Assembly: GCA_036170535.1 (NCBI GenBank)
Contig: JAVHPJ010000224.1
Span: 1-64,000, forward strand
DNA: 64,000 bases
Direction: 5' to 3'
Origin: SSF53 sp036170535
GTDB taxonomy: Bacteria > Spirochaetota > Leptospiria > Leptospirales > Leptonemataceae
Shown: piece by piece, positions 1 through 7,416 of the stretch
Layout of the letters: each line of letters starts with the position of its first letter
Position numbering within the stretch: the stretch's first letter is position 1
Made by a program: the position numbers and the translations under genes
Notes under the pieces: model-generated
Databases searched by the model: none
Told to the model about the DNA's origin: nothing
Seen by the model: the letters and a program-made list of their open reading frames with translations, nothing else

Positions 1-221
1 GCAAGTTCGGCGTCTACGATGCGGAACTGAGTCTGGAATTTTTACAGAAGTTTGCGATGAACGCGGCGATGAATCTGCACGTCGTGGTGCATCACGGCGA
101 CAATCGTCATCACATCCACGAGTCGGTTTTTAAGGCCCTGGGCCGCGCGTTGCGCATGGCGGCCGAACGCGATGTGCGCCTCGGCGGCGCGATTTATTCC
201 ACGAAAGGCGTGCTCGAATAA
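1..221 (+). CDS. hisB: Imidazoleglycerol-phosphate dehydratase, 3' end
   Basis: This is the C-terminal part (about 72 residues) of the dehydratase that converts imidazole-glycerol phosphate to imidazole-acetol phosphate in histidine synthesis. The reading frame begins at base 3, and the 5' end lies outside the window. The His-rich metal-binding segment HHGDNRHHIHES is followed by FKALGRALR and a C terminus ending STKGVLE. HisB proteins usually stop right after this KGVL, so the extra Glu and the TAA (219-221) look added. Both codons lie in sequence matching the end of the dispersed repeat that follows. hisB normally sits beside hisH and hisA; here those genes resume about 3.3 kb downstream. 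Confidence 0.93.
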   Translation, partial: KFGVYDAELSLEFLQKFAMNAAMNLHVVVHHGDNRHHIHESVFKALGRALRMAAERDVRLGGAIYSTKGVLE

Positions 222-226
222 TCCGG

Positions 227-397
227 GCTAGCCCGGATTATTCATGAGTTTGAGAACGTATCGAGAAAAACCGCCCCATCGGGCGGTTTTTCCTCATTTT
301 CTGGAGCGAGTCCCGGTTTTGTTCAGGAAAAACTTTGTGCTGCGACGGCGCGCGGCGCCGCAGCAGGGCGGCAGCTTCATGAATAATCCGGACTAGC
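227..397 (-). repeat. 171-bp dispersed repeat, copy 1 (reverse orientation)
   Basis: A 171-bp element with imperfect terminal inverted repeats of about 21 bp (227-247 and 377-397), outer sequence GCTAGCCCGGATTATTCATG. Its reverse complement aligns without gaps to 63807-63977, with 24 mismatches by hand count (about 86% identity). It contains a GC-rich hairpin (330-365 region) and a terminator hairpin (266-291). It fills the whole gap between convergent hisB and the acyltransferase gene, and both of those stop codons fall in its ends. Next to its left end, 219-240 is a perfect 22-bp palindrome, as if two element ends abut. It contains no open frame for a transposase. It is probably a non-autonomous mobile or REP/MITE-like element; the family is not recognised. 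Confidence 0.9.
266..291. terminator. Bidirectional intrinsic terminator inside repeat copy 1
   Basis: Perfect stem AAAAACCGCCC (266-276) / GGGCGGTTTTT (281-291) with a 4-nt loop. The A-tract on one side and T-tract on the other would give a U-tail in both directions, fitting its place between the convergent hisB and acyltransferase genes. Confidence 0.85.
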
Positions 398-1157
398 TCG
401 CGGCGCCGGTTTTTGCGAGGCGCGCGGCGAGCAGGGTTTCGTGCTCCGCGCGAATCAGCTCTTCCACGCGTTTGGTCAGCGCCTCCGCGTCTTCGTTGGC
501 GAAGCTTTCCGGCAAAATCGGATCCAGAAACTTAAACTTGATCCGGTGCAGGCCCTTGACCACCACGCCTTTTTTGGGCAGGGCTTCCGCCGATCCGTCG
601 ATTACGACCGGCAAAATCGGCCGGCCGCTGCGTTTGGCCAGTTCAAAGGCGCCGCGCCGGAAGGTTCCCACGCAGCCGTTGTTCGAGCGCGTGCCTTCCG
701 GAAAAATGAATACGGAGCTGCCTTCCGCGAGCGTCTTTTCGCAGTCCGCGATCATCTTTGCGTTGCTCTTATTGCTGCCGCGCGTCAGTTGAATATAACG
801 ATTCATGCGCATGTTCCAGCCGACAAAGGGAATCTTGAAGTTTTCGATTTTTGAAACCCATTTAAAATGCAAAAACGAGCGAAAGGCCGCCGGGATGTCC
901 ACCATCGACAGGTGATTCGAGACGATGACAAACGCCGCCTTGCGATCGACGTTTTCCAGGCCCTCAAAGCTCACGCTCCAGTGCGGATTGGGCCAGGTAA
1001 AAAAGGACGCCCAGAAACAGGTGAACTTATGCAATACGTAAAGCCGGCGGTCGAAGAGCACGGTGGCGAGCCAGATCAAAACGGCGACGCCGTACATAAA
1101 AATACACAACACGCCGATCGCGAGCCAGAACAAAGTCGAGGTGATCTTCGCAAACAT
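393..1157 (-). CDS. plsC: 1-acyl-sn-glycerol-3-phosphate acyltransferase family protein
   Basis: A 254-residue membrane-associated acyltransferase expected to transfer an acyl group to lysophosphatidic acid or a similar lysophospholipid at the inner membrane. A hydrophobic N-terminal segment (about residues 8-33) precedes the catalytic NHLSMVD (NHx4D motif I, about residues 81-87) and FPEGTRS (motif III, about 151-157). The length is normal for the family. The ATG start is clear. The TAG stop (393-395) lies inside the CTAG end of repeat copy 1. The downstream neighbour on this strand is the repeat, and the upstream neighbour is the MocR regulator gene. Substrate preference cannot be told from sequence, so the symbol denotes the family. 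Confidence 0.85.
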   Translation of the reverse strand: MFAKITSTLFWLAIGVLCIFMYGVAVLIWLATVLFDRRLYVLHKFTCFWASFFTWPNPHWSVSFEGLENVDRKAAFVIVSNHLSMVDIPAAFRSFLHFKWVSKIENFKIPFVGWNMRMNRYIQLTRGSNKSNAKMIADCEKTLAEGSSVFIFPEGTRSNNGCVGTFRRGAFELAKRSGRPILPVVIDGSAEALPKKGVVVKGLHRIKFKFLDPILPESFANEDAEALTKRVEELIRAEHETLLAARLAKTGAAS

Positions 1158-1202
1158 TTCGCGACAGCCTCGGAAGCGCCAGGGCGCGCTACAACTCTTT
1201 TC

Positions 1203-2636
1203 TTATGCATCAAACGCGCGCGCGAGCCGCGCAACGCCGTTTTGAATTTCCTTCGGCGTGTACGCCGCGAAACCGAGCATGAGGCCGCTCTGTATCCAGT
1301 CCCGATTGGAGCGCTCCGGGCCCAGTCGGTATTCCGAGAGCGCTGGCGCGTCGATGTCCAGGGCCGCCGCACGTTGCGCAATCATCTGGTCCGACCTGCC
1401 GCGCTGCAGCCGCAGCGACAAAAACATGCCCGAGTCGCTGGCATAGGGCGCCACGGCGTCGCCCAACCGCGCCTGCAACGCGGCCAGCAGAGCGTCGCGG
1501 CGTTCGCGATACACCTCGCGCATGCGCCGCACATGGCGAAAGTACGCGCCGCTCGCAAAAAACTCCGCCAGCGCCGCCTGACTCAGTATCGGCGAATGAC
1601 GGTCTATCAGCGCTCGTGCGTGTTGAAAACTCTCCGCAAGATTGGCGGGCAGGGCGAGAAAGCCCAGTCGCATTCCAGGAAAGACCGCCTTCGAAAGCGT
1701 GCCCAGGTACAACACGCGCCCGCGCGTATCCAGACCCTGCAGCGCCGCAATCGGTCGGCCGCTGTAGCGATAGTCGCTGTCGTATTCGTCTTCCAGAATA
1801 TAAAAGTCGCGCTCCTCGGCCAGTTTTAAGAGCGCGAGCCGACGTTCCAGGCTGAGCGTGACGCCGCTCGGGAACTGACGCGAAGGCGTACTGTAGACAA
1901 GGCGCGCGGGGCGGCGGAGCAGGCTGCGTTCCAGTTCGCTCACAATCATGCCGCTCGAGTCCACCGGGATCGGCGCAAGTTTCGCGCCGGCGGCGAGAAA
2001 GGCGCCGCGCGCGCCCAGATAACCCGGATTTTCCACGGCGACCGTGTCGCCGGGATCGAGCAGCACTCGTGCAGTAAGATCCAGTCCTTCCTGGGAGCCG
2101 GCGATAATCAGGATGTGTTCGGCTTCGGTTTTTACTCCGCGCGCGAGGGCGAGATGATTCGCCAGCGCTTCGCGCAGGGGCGCATAACCGGCCGCGTCGC
2201 CGTAGCCAAAGTGATGGCGATCCAGGCGCCGCGCCGCGCGTAGTTGCAGGCGCGCCAGTTCTTCAATCGGCGCAAGATCCAGCGGCGGCGAGCCGGGCGT
2301 AAAGGGACGCAGCGCGTTCTGACCCGGACGCCGTATGCGCGAAACCGGCGTGGCGGCGAGCACTGCGCCGCGGCGCGAAAGGCGCGCGCGTTCCTCTACG
2401 GGCCGTCCGGCGGCCTTGCGCGCCGGTTCGAAAAACTGCGCCACAAAGGCGCCGGCGCCCGCGCGACCGATCACATAGCCTTCCGCGACCAGTTGTTCGT
2501 ACGCCGCAAGCGTTGTGTTGCGCGACACGCCGAGTTCCGCCGCCAGCGCCCGCGTGCCGGGCAGCCGCGCCCCGGGCTTGAGTTCGCCGGCGAGGATGCG
2601 ATCGCGCAGGGTTTCGTAGAGTTTGCGGCTTTGCAT
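1203..2636 (-). CDS. MocR-family (GntR/aminotransferase fusion) transcriptional regulator
   Basis: A 477-residue fusion of an N-terminal GntR winged helix (residues about 1-70, LGVSRNTTLAAYEQLVAEGY) with a fold-type I aminotransferase domain (about 110-470). The PLP-binding motif is in TLSKAVFPGMRLGF. MocR proteins sense PLP or amino-acid-derived ligands and usually control a divergent gene. Here the divergent gene encodes a PNPOx-like flavoprotein, and a 9-bp inverted repeat lies between them, so local control of that pair (and of itself) is likely. Some relatives (PdxR) regulate vitamin B6 synthesis, but no pdx gene is seen here, so the ligand is unknown. Confidence 0.88.
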   Translation of the reverse strand: MQSRKLYETLRDRILAGELKPGARLPGTRALAAELGVSRNTTLAAYEQLVAEGYVIGRAGAGAFVAQFFEPARKAAGRPVEERARLSRRGAVLAATPVSRIRRPGQNALRPFTPGSPPLDLAPIEELARLQLRAARRLDRHHFGYGDAAGYAPLREALANHLALARGVKTEAEHILIIAGSQEGLDLTARVLLDPGDTVAVENPGYLGARGAFLAAGAKLAPIPVDSSGMIVSELERSLLRRPARLVYSTPSRQFPSGVTLSLERRLALLKLAEERDFYILEDEYDSDYRYSGRPIAALQGLDTRGRVLYLGTLSKAVFPGMRLGFLALPANLAESFQHARALIDRHSPILSQAALAEFFASGAYFRHVRRMREVYRERRDALLAALQARLGDAVAPYASDSGMFLSLRLQRGRSDQMIAQRAAALDIDAPALSEYRLGPERSNRDWIQSGLMLGFAAYTPKEIQNGVARLARAFDA

Positions 2637-2657
2637 GGCGTGATCCGGGCCGATTTC

Positions 2658-2704
2658 ACTGGCGCCCTGAAAAAACGGAAAATGGCCCTATGAATGGCGC
2701 CAGT
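2658..2704. promoter_or_regulatory. Likely MocR operator between divergent genes
   Basis: Perfect 9-bp inverted repeat ACTGGCGCC (2658-2666) / GGCGCCAGT (2696-2704) centred near 2681 in the 87-bp gap between the MocR gene and the divergent flavoprotein gene. The 38-bp repeat-to-repeat distance (nearly four helical turns) would suit a dimeric regulator. No experimental support. Confidence 0.5.
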
Positions 2705-2723
2705 TCCAGGTTAGGTTTTGCGC

Positions 2724-3395
2724 ATGGAAAGCGAAAAAACCTCTCTCGGACCCGGCCCGCGCTCGCGCGTAACACGGCGACCCCAACGCGCGGCGTATGA
2801 TCGCGCTGCGATTTATGCCATCCTCGACAGCTCGGTGTTGTGCCACATCGGCTTTCAGGCGCACGGGCAAACCTTTGTCATCCCAACCGCCTACGGACGC
2901 AAAGACGACAGTCTGTTTTTGCACGGCTCGGCGGCGAGTCGCATGCTGACGAACCTGGCGGAGGGCGCGCCGCTCTGCGTGACGGTCAGTCATGTCGACG
3001 GCTTTGTGCTGGCGAAGTCGGCCTTTCACCACTCCCTGAACTATCGTTCGGCGGTGTTGTTCGGGACGGCGTACGCCCTGGAAGACGAAGCGGAAAAAAT
3101 GGAAGCCCTGCGCGTCTTTATGGAACACGCGACGCCCGGTCGCTGGGAAACAACCCGTCCGCCGACGTCCCAGGAACTCAAGGGCACGGCGGTGCTGCGT
3201 TTTACTATTGAAGAGGCGTCGGCCAAAATTCGCACCGGCCCGCCCATCGAAGACGAAGCGGACGCGGACTTGCCGGTCTGGTCGGGCGTGTTTCCGATCG
3301 AGTATGCGCGCGGCGCGCCGGTCCCGGCGAAAGAAAGCGCGCCCGGCCATGCGCCGCCGGCCTGGGGCTTTCGCGATCTCAAGCCGGAATTCTAG
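2724..3395 (+). CDS. Pyridoxamine 5'-phosphate oxidase-related flavin-binding protein
   Basis: A 223-residue split-barrel protein of the PNPOx-like (Pyridox_ox_2) group, which bind FMN, FAD or haem. Recognisable stretches are CHIGFQAHGQTFVIPTAYGR, LFLHGSAASRM and a central HVDGFVLAKSAFHHSLNYRS. The ATG at 2724 is preferred over an in-frame TTG at 2718. This group is often encoded beside MocR/GntR regulators, as here. The exact reaction is unknown; annotating it as a true PdxH would be unsafe. The TAG stop (3393-3395) lies in the CTAG end of repeat copy 2. Confidence 0.82.
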   Translation: MESEKTSLGPGPRSRVTRRPQRAAYDRAAIYAILDSSVLCHIGFQAHGQTFVIPTAYGRKDDSLFLHGSAASRMLTNLAEGAPLCVTVSHVDGFVLAKSAFHHSLNYRSAVLFGTAYALEDEAEKMEALRVFMEHATPGRWETTRPPTSQELKGTAVLRFTIEEASAKIRTGPPIEDEADADLPVWSGVFPIEYARGAPVPAKESAPGHAPPAWGFRDLKPEF

Positions 3396-3440
3396 CCCGG
3401 ATTATTCATGAAGCTCCCGCCATGCTGCGGCGACGCGCAC
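3392..3440 (+). repeat. Dispersed repeat, truncated or variant copy 2
   Basis: CTAGCCCGGATTATTCATGA at 3392-3411 and the following bases to about 3438 match the left end of the 171-bp repeat (same orientation as the copy at 63807). Similarity then stops and a different hairpin follows. It sits between the flavoprotein gene, whose stop it contains, and hisH. Together with copy 1 it brackets the 398-3391 block in inverted orientation. Confidence 0.8.
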
Positions 3441-3486
3441 GGTCGCCCTGGATGGCGGTTGCTTCTTGCCATCCAGGGGCCGCAGC
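3424..3486 (+). promoter_or_regulatory. Nested hairpin upstream of hisH
   Basis: Outer arms GCTGCGGC (3424-3431) / GCCGCAGC (3479-3486) enclose a perfect 11-bp inner stem CCCTGGATGGC (3446-3456) / GCCATCCAGGG (3468-3478) with an 11-nt loop. It ends 16 nt before the hisH ATG. There is no T-tract, so it is not an obvious terminator; it may be a variant interior of the repeat or an mRNA leader structure. Confidence 0.5.
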
Positions 3487-3502
3487 GGACCGTGGTCTTG
3501 CC

Positions 3503-4117
3503 ATGCGCGAGATCGTGGTCGTCGATTACGGGATGGGCAACATCCACTCGATTTTAAAGGCCCTGCGGCTGTATTCGTCGCATGTCGTTTACAGCGCCGA
3601 TCCGCGCAGCGTGGCGAAGGCCGACATGCTGGTTTTGCCCGGCGACGGCGCCTTTGGCGCGGCCATGGCCGGACTCGGCGGCGAACTGCGCGCCGAGTTT
3701 CTCGCGGCGGTGGCGCGCGGCGTTCCCACGCTTGGCGTTTGCATCGGTTTTCAGATTTTATTTGAGGATTCCAACGAGGCTTTCGCCGGCGACGCGGCCC
3801 ATACCAACGGCCTGGGGCTGATTCCCGGCGTGATCCGGCGCTTTTCGTTTTCCGATGCGAGCGTGCGCGTGCCCCACATGGGCTGGAACCAGCTCGAATA
3901 TCCGGGCGCGGCGCAACCCGGCCCGCACATGTATTTTATTCACAGTTATCGCGCGACGCAGGTTCCGGACGAGTATGTGGTCGCGCGCTGCAACTACGCG
4001 GGCGACGTCTTTCCCGCGATTGTAAAAAAAGATAACTTGTTGGCCATGCAGTTTCATCCGGAAAAAAGCGATGCGGCGGGGCTGGACATGATCGGCGCGT
4101 GGGTGCGGGGCAAATGA
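3503..4117 (+). CDS. hisH: Imidazole glycerol phosphate synthase, glutamine amidotransferase subunit
   Basis: The class I glutaminase subunit that supplies ammonia to HisF (not in this window). The catalytic triad is visible: Cys80 in GVCIGFQ, with His185 and Glu187 in FHPEKS. The early VVDYGMGN signature fixes the start at ATG 3503, giving 204 residues, the usual length. An in-frame ATG at 3422 is contributed by repeat copy 2 and would add 27 unlikely residues. No clear Shine-Dalgarno precedes 3503, and a large hairpin ends just upstream, so translation may be structure-dependent. The stop overlaps the hisA start (ATGA). Confidence 0.95.
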   Translation: MREIVVVDYGMGNIHSILKALRLYSSHVVYSADPRSVAKADMLVLPGDGAFGAAMAGLGGELRAEFLAAVARGVPTLGVCIGFQILFEDSNEAFAGDAAHTNGLGLIPGVIRRFSFSDASVRVPHMGWNQLEYPGAAQPGPHMYFIHSYRATQVPDEYVVARCNYAGDVFPAIVKKDNLLAMQFHPEKSDAAGLDMIGAWVRGK

Positions 4118-4881
4118 AGTCGGCGTTTCGCTTAATTCCGGCGATTGACCTCTTGGGCGGGCGCGTGGTGCGGCTCTACAAGGGCGCCTACGATGCGGCC
4201 ACGGTGTATAATGAAGATCCCGCTGCGCCGATTCACACATTCGCCGACGAGGGCGCCGAACTGGTGCACATTGTCGATCTCGATGCGGCGCGCCAGGGCG
4301 ATCGCAGCGCAAACCGCGCAGCCATCGACGCGATTATCGCCGCCGCGCGGGCGCGCGGCGTGGCGCTGGAACTGGGCGGCGGCGTGCGCGACCGCGCGGC
4401 CCTCGAGTACTATTTTTCCCGCGGCGTCGACCGGTTAATTCTCGGCACGGCGGCCGTCAAGCGGCCGGAGTTTGCGAGCGAAGCGGTGCGCGAGTTTGGC
4501 GCCGCGCGCATCATCATCGGCGTGGACGCCCTCGACGGAGTGGTGCGCGTGTCCGGCTGGGAAGAGTCGGGCGGGCTTCGCGTGGAAGAGTTCCTAGAAG
4601 ACCTGGAACAGCGCGGCGTCGAAGAAATTATATTCACGGATATTGCGCGCGACGGGGCGCTGACCGGTCCGGCGGTGGATTGGTTTCAGCGCATTCACGA
4701 GATCTCTGGCCTGCGCGTCATCGCCTCGGGCGGCGTGGCGTCGCTGGCGGATATCGAAACGCTGCTCGCCCTGCGGCTGCCGCGTCTCGTGGGCGCGATC
4801 AGCGGCAAGGCGATCTACGAACAGAAGCTATCGGTGAAAGCGGCGGTCGAACTGTGCCGCCGCTTTGACGCCGTCGGCTGA
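4114..4881 (+). CDS. hisA: ProFAR isomerase
   Basis: 1-(5-phosphoribosyl)-5-[(5-phosphoribosylamino)methylideneamino]imidazole-4-carboxamide isomerase, a TIM-barrel enzyme that makes the substrate of HisF-HisH. The catalytic acids are Asp12 (PAIDLLGGRVVRL) and Asp138 (IIGVDALDG); phosphate-binding loops ELGGGVRD and ASGGVAS are present. It has 255 residues. The ATG at 4114 overlaps the hisH TGA, so the two are translationally coupled. A GTG at 4099 within hisH is in frame but less likely. No hisF follows; the next gene is on the other strand. Confidence 0.95.
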   Translation: MKSAFRLIPAIDLLGGRVVRLYKGAYDAATVYNEDPAAPIHTFADEGAELVHIVDLDAARQGDRSANRAAIDAIIAAARARGVALELGGGVRDRAALEYYFSRGVDRLILGTAAVKRPEFASEAVREFGAARIIIGVDALDGVVRVSGWEESGGLRVEEFLEDLEQRGVEEIIFTDIARDGALTGPAVDWFQRIHEISGLRVIASGGVASLADIETLLALRLPRLVGAISGKAIYEQKLSVKAAVELCRRFDAVG

Positions 4882-4889
4882 AGCGCGGC

Positions 4890-5630
4890 TTAATCCCAGA
4901 TAAAAAGCCAGCGCACGGCGCGATAGGCGCCGTAAAGCGCCCAACCCAGGGGGCCGGGACGGGTTTCCTTTTCCGCGGCGATAAAGTACACGTGAATTGT
5001 GGAATAGGCGACCTGATTATCCATCGTGCGCATCTGCGCTTCCAGGCTTTCCAGCTCGGACGTGACGCGATTGAGTTCGCGTTCGATATTCAGAATGTCT
5101 TCCACTTTGGTGGCGCGCGAGAACAGCTCCTGCAGGCGTTCGCGGGTCTTGCGCAGATTGGTGATGCGCACGGAAACGTCCACATACCGCGCGGTAATGT
5201 CTTCAATATTGACCGAGCGTTCGCGCACTTCGCCAAAGGTCTCGATTTTGCCCAGCGCGGAGTCGAAATCGGTATTGGGCACCTTCACAGTAATGGAGTA
5301 TTTCGTTTCGGCGAATACGTAGCCCTTGAGTTCCAGAGTCAGGGCGCGAACTTTTTCTATGCCCGGCGTGATCTCGCCTTCGGGCACAACGAGGCTGGTT
5401 TGCGCGGTGCGCACGAGCTTGCGCTCAGCGGGGCCCGCGATGCCGCCGGTCGCGCCGTCCTGTTCGACGGAACCGTCCGCCATGGCGACCTGAGCCGGCG
5501 CGCCGCGCCCGCCGCTCATTTCGCTGCGGGTCATGGGGCTGGAACAGTAGGCGAAGGCCGCGGCGAATGCAAGCGCGGCCAGCGTACGGAAGAAGCATCG
5601 GAAGAAATTTGCGTTCATGGCTTGTTTCAC
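4890..5630 (-). CDS. DUF4349-domain lipoprotein
   Basis: A 246-residue envelope protein with a lipoprotein-like signal (hydrophobic residues about 15-28, then AFAYC, Cys29). A DUF4349 domain covers about residues 65-225: RTAQTSLVV, a helical hairpin rich in charged residues (TKVEDILNIERELNRVTSELESLEAQ) and a final YSTIHVYF strand. The C terminus ends in a short hydrophobic GWALYGAYRAVRWLFIW. Function is unknown for the family. The start is uncertain: GTG 5630 has GAGG very close upstream, while ATG 5618 would shorten the signal. Confidence 0.75.
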   Translation of the reverse strand: MKQAMNANFFRCFFRTLAALAFAAAFAYCSSPMTRSEMSGGRGAPAQVAMADGSVEQDGATGGIAGPAERKLVRTAQTSLVVPEGEITPGIEKVRALTLELKGYVFAETKYSITVKVPNTDFDSALGKIETFGEVRERSVNIEDITARYVDVSVRITNLRKTRERLQELFSRATKVEDILNIERELNRVTSELESLEAQMRTMDNQVAYSTIHVYFIAAEKETRPGPLGWALYGAYRAVRWLFIWD

Positions 5631-5694
5631 TTACCTCGTTTTGGACGAAATCTTTGCAAGAGAGTTCTGCGAATCAGCGGACTCCGGATGAAAT

Positions 5695-7362
5695 TTATCG
5701 CGACCGACTCGTTTTTCTCACGTAAACGCCCGCCCAGATATAACGCGAGTCCGCCGCATCTTTCAGTTCAAAGTGCGAGTTCAGAAATTCGGCGTACGAC
5801 TGGTACTCGCTTTCGAGGCTGGAGCGTTGATGTAATACGACCATGACGCCGCCGGCGGGATGCGCCGACAGGCAGTTTTCGGCCGCCGGCGAAATTCCGC
5901 CGTCCGCGCCGGTTTTCCAGTAGGAACCCCAGCCCATCTTGATCAGTTCGCCCCGGAGCGTAAGGCCGCCCCGGTAGTTGTCGATTATGGGCGCCCGATA
6001 ATTTGAGACGAGAATACAGGCGACCTCCGCGCCTGAGATGAACTGGATCGCCTCCTCGTTCGCCTGCTCCTGCCGTTTGAGGGCTGCGTTTGCAGCGCCG
6101 GCCGCGCGCCATAAATTAGAAAGCAATGCCAGCCAGACAGCAAGGGCGACCAAGCTGAGACCGCCGCGGATCTTCCTGTACGGGCGAAGTTTGAAGAGCA
6201 GTTTTTGAACGGCGATTGCAGGAAAGCAGATGAGATGGGCGAAGAGAATGAGTCCCGGGACGATCAGAGCGGTGCTGTAGCGAACCGTGCCAAAAGGGAA
6301 AGCGCCAATCAATCCGCCTGCGGCGCTGGCCAGCGTGATTGTTGCGGCGTAAAGCGCCGTAAATGCGACGGGCCCGCTGCGCGACTTCATGAGTCTGCGC
6401 AGCCCGAACCGGAGTTTGACTCGCCTGCGTCCAGAAATCAAGGCGCCTGAGACAAGCGCCGCCAGCGTGAGAAACGCCAGACCGAGCAACGCATAGATGT
6501 GAACGGGCGTCGCGGGCGCCGCGATTTCTGACAGCAGGTCATTAAAATTGCGAGCGAGGTATCGGACCATGCCGGTCAGTCCGTCGCCGGACGCCGCGTA
6601 GAAATATTTCTCCATGTCGGGCCGATTTTCCCGCCCCAGATTACGGAAGGGTTGCAGGGCGTACGTCGCAATAAAGGCGATTGGAACCGCGAACAACGGC
6701 AGCAGGCTGCGCGCGGTTTGCAAAAACAGGGTGAAAAATCCGCCAGTGCGCAACTTCAGCAAGCGAAAGAGGAATACGGCCGCTGCGCCGGCCGCCGCTG
6801 GAACCGCGACAGTCAGGTTTGTAAAGAAGGCGGCGATAAACAGCGCCGGTGTCCACTTCCAATCGATTTGCGCCTCTTCTTTTATCGCCAGATGCAACAA
6901 GAGAAAAAATAGAATGGTTTCGAATAGAAGGCTGTGGGCGTAGGGAAACATCGAATAACTTGCGAGGCCGGCTGCATAGCTGTTCAGCGCAAATAACGTC
7001 AGTGCGATGCAGCCCAAAACGGGTCTTCTTTTCCAGTAGAGCGCCAGGCCGGCGAACAGCGCAATCAGGGTCAGCATGCTGGCGAGCACGGGCAGGATCA
7101 GATACTGTTGAAATTCACCGCCGAACAATCGGTTCGAGATCCAGTAGTGGACTCTCATTGGCAGCGCAAAATTGTCGGTGCTGCTGACGAAGCTGCTGAA
7201 CGGCAATTCAATGTCCGTCATCAGTCCGTAGCCGTCAAAATCAAAGGCATCGTAATTCAAACGGATAAAACGCGCATATAGGCCGATCGCAAGTATTCCG
7301 AGGGCGACCAGCTTCCATTTGTATAACGCGCAGAATTTCAGAAATCGGAGAACGGTTATCAT
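5695..7362 (-). CDS. Multi-pass membrane protein, possibly GT-C-type glycosyltransferase
   Basis: A 555-residue integral membrane protein with about ten hydrophobic segments, a first TM near residues 17-30, and an acidic loop directly after it (DAFDFDGYGLMTDIE), as in GT-C glycosyltransferases that use polyprenyl-linked sugars. A large soluble C-terminal part (about 430-555) follows the last TM. GGAAG precedes the ATG at good spacing. Base composition looks less GC-rich than its neighbours. I do not recognise a specific family; a polysaccharide or lipid-modification role is a guess from topology. Confidence 0.55.
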   Translation of the reverse strand: MITVLRFLKFCALYKWKLVALGILAIGLYARFIRLNYDAFDFDGYGLMTDIELPFSSFVSSTDNFALPMRVHYWISNRLFGGEFQQYLILPVLASMLTLIALFAGLALYWKRRPVLGCIALTLFALNSYAAGLASYSMFPYAHSLLFETILFFLLLHLAIKEEAQIDWKWTPALFIAAFFTNLTVAVPAAAGAAAVFLFRLLKLRTGGFFTLFLQTARSLLPLFAVPIAFIATYALQPFRNLGRENRPDMEKYFYAASGDGLTGMVRYLARNFNDLLSEIAAPATPVHIYALLGLAFLTLAALVSGALISGRRRVKLRFGLRRLMKSRSGPVAFTALYAATITLASAAGGLIGAFPFGTVRYSTALIVPGLILFAHLICFPAIAVQKLLFKLRPYRKIRGGLSLVALAVWLALLSNLWRAAGAANAALKRQEQANEEAIQFISGAEVACILVSNYRAPIIDNYRGGLTLRGELIKMGWGSYWKTGADGGISPAAENCLSAHPAGGVMVVLHQRSSLESEYQSYAEFLNSHFELKDAADSRYIWAGVYVRKTSRSR

Positions 7363-7416
7363 GCTTTACTTCCAGGGAGTCCGGTTCCGATGCGCCGGGC
7401 GCCGGCCGCGGCGCGT

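Noticed and set aside
867..1829. Long open frame on the plus strand (320 codons)
   Set aside because: It is antisense to the acyltransferase and MocR genes, which have clear motifs; its product is Arg/Gln-rich with no recognisable domain, a GC-rich shadow.
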